A stretch of DNA of 64,000 nt from Candidatus Accumulibacter adjunctus (lineage in GTDB: Bacteria; Pseudomonadota; Gammaproteobacteria; Burkholderiales; Rhodocyclaceae): the NCBI GenBank assembly GCA_000585015.1, contig JFAX01000005.1, positions 50,186 to 114,185 of the forward strand, in the 5' to 3' direction. The notes under the pieces were generated by a model. It saw only the letters and a list, made by a program, of their open reading frames with translations. It was not told the DNA's origin and did no database searches. Shown here in pieces: positions 63,118 to 64,000 of the stretch; the first letter of the stretch is position 1, and the number at the start of each line of letters is the position of its first letter. Position numbers and translations under genes: made by a program.

Positions 63118-64000
63118 ATGTTCAGCAAGATTCTGATTGCCAACCGCGGCGAGATCGCCTGTCGGGTGATCCGCACGGCCCGTCGCATGGGCGTGCGAAC
63201 GGTTGCCGTCTATTCCGAGGCCGACACCAACGCCCGCCATGTCCGCCTGGCCGACGAGGCCGTGGGCATCGGGCCGGCGGCGGCGCGCGAGTCCTACCTC
63301 GTCGGCGAGCGGATTCTCGAAGCGGCCGCACGCAGCGCCGCGCAGGCGATCCACCCGGGCTATGGCTTCCTGTCGGAGAACGACGCCTTCGCCGATGCCT
63401 GCGCCGCCACCGGCATCGTCTTCATCGGTCCGCCGGCGGCAGCCATCCGCGCCATGGGTTCGAAGTCGGCGGCGAAGAATCTGCTCGCCGCTGCCGGCGT
63501 ACCCCTGACTCCGGGCTACCACGGCGACGAGCAGGATGCGGACTTCCTGCGGCAACAGGCGGAAGCGATCGGTTATCCGGTGCTGATCAAGGCCACCGCC
63601 GGCGGTGGTGGCAAGGGAATGAGACTGGTCGAACGGGGCGCCGATTTTGCCGGTGCACTCGCCTCCTGCCAGCGTGAGGCGAACGCGGCCTTCGGCAATG
63701 GGCGGGTACTGATCGAGAAGTATCTGCGCCATTCGCGACACATCGAGATCCAGGTCTTCGCCGACTCGCACGGCAATTGCGTTCATCTTTTCGAGCGCGA
63801 CTGTTCGGTGCAGCGCCGGCACCAGAAGGTCGTCGAGGAGGCGCCTGCACCTGGCATGACTGCCGAGCGGCGGGCGGCGATGGGGCGGGCGGCAGTCGAT
63901 GCGGCGCTGGCGGTCGGTTATGTCGGCGCCGGCACCGTCGAGTTCATCGCCAGCGATGCATTTCCCCGGGAAGGCAGCTTTTACTTCATGGAGATGAACA
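63118..64000 (+). CDS. Methylcrotonyl-CoA carboxylase biotin-carboxylase (alpha) subunit, 3' truncated by window
   Basis: Hand translation [36 protein letters not shown]...[16 protein letters not shown]...[38 protein letters not shown]; open to window end. Confidence 0.95.
   Translation, partial: MFSKILIANRGEIACRVIRTARRMGVRTVAVYSEADTNARHVRLADEAVGIGPAAARESYLVGERILEAAARSAAQAIHPGYGFLSENDAFADACAATGIVFIGPPAAAIRAMGSKSAAKNLLAAAGVPLTPGYHGDEQDADFLRQQAEAIGYPVLIKATAGGGGKGMRLVERGADFAGALASCQREANAAFGNGRVLIEKYLRHSRHIEIQVFADSHGNCVHLFERDCSVQRRHQKVVEEAPAPGMTAERRAAMGRAAVDAALAVGYVGAGTVEFIASDAFPREGSFYFMEMN

Noticed and set aside
1-64000. CRISPR arrays, prophage, transposons, integrons, toxin-antitoxin or anti-phage systems
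   Set aside because: No regularly spaced direct repeats, transposase/integrase/capsid genes or recognisable defence nucleases. The only HNH protein (51896-52273) resembles the housekeeping YajD type.

Overview
64-kb GC-rich chromosomal window, apparently from a betaproteobacterium. The gene content and order resemble Rhodocyclales/'Candidatus Accumulibacter'; this is an inference, with no database search run. Most of the window is core chromosome: pbpG (partial), sulfate ABC transporter cysP-T-W-A, hemA-prfA-prmC-grxD, argH with an AlgZ/AlgR-type two-component pair, hemC-hemD, hemF, purD-purH-fis-dusB, lysC-tRNA-Ser(GCT), recN, nadK, hrcA-hemH, aceB with a divergent LysR regulator, rfaE2, and a leucine/isovalerate (liu-type) catabolic cluster running off the right edge. 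No CRISPR array, rRNA operon, prophage, transposase or integrase was recognised. The items most worth a second look are: (i) a single ORF fusing a GNAT acetyltransferase to a complete Can-type beta-carbonic anhydrase, inside the leucine-degradation cluster next to a bicarbonate-using methylcrotonyl-CoA carboxylase; (ii) a tightly packed one-lobe PBP / beta-barrel / GGDEF-EAL gene trio after cysA; (iii) a lone periplasmic-binding lipoprotein next to a ~1620-aa multi-PAS/GAF histidine kinase with no permease or response regulator; (iv) an AT-rich intergenic island with interleaved inverted repeats in pseudoknot topology; (v) a lysC stop codon that overlaps the first base of tRNA-Ser; and (vi) an un-called micro-ORF encoding a SEC-C-like zinc motif.
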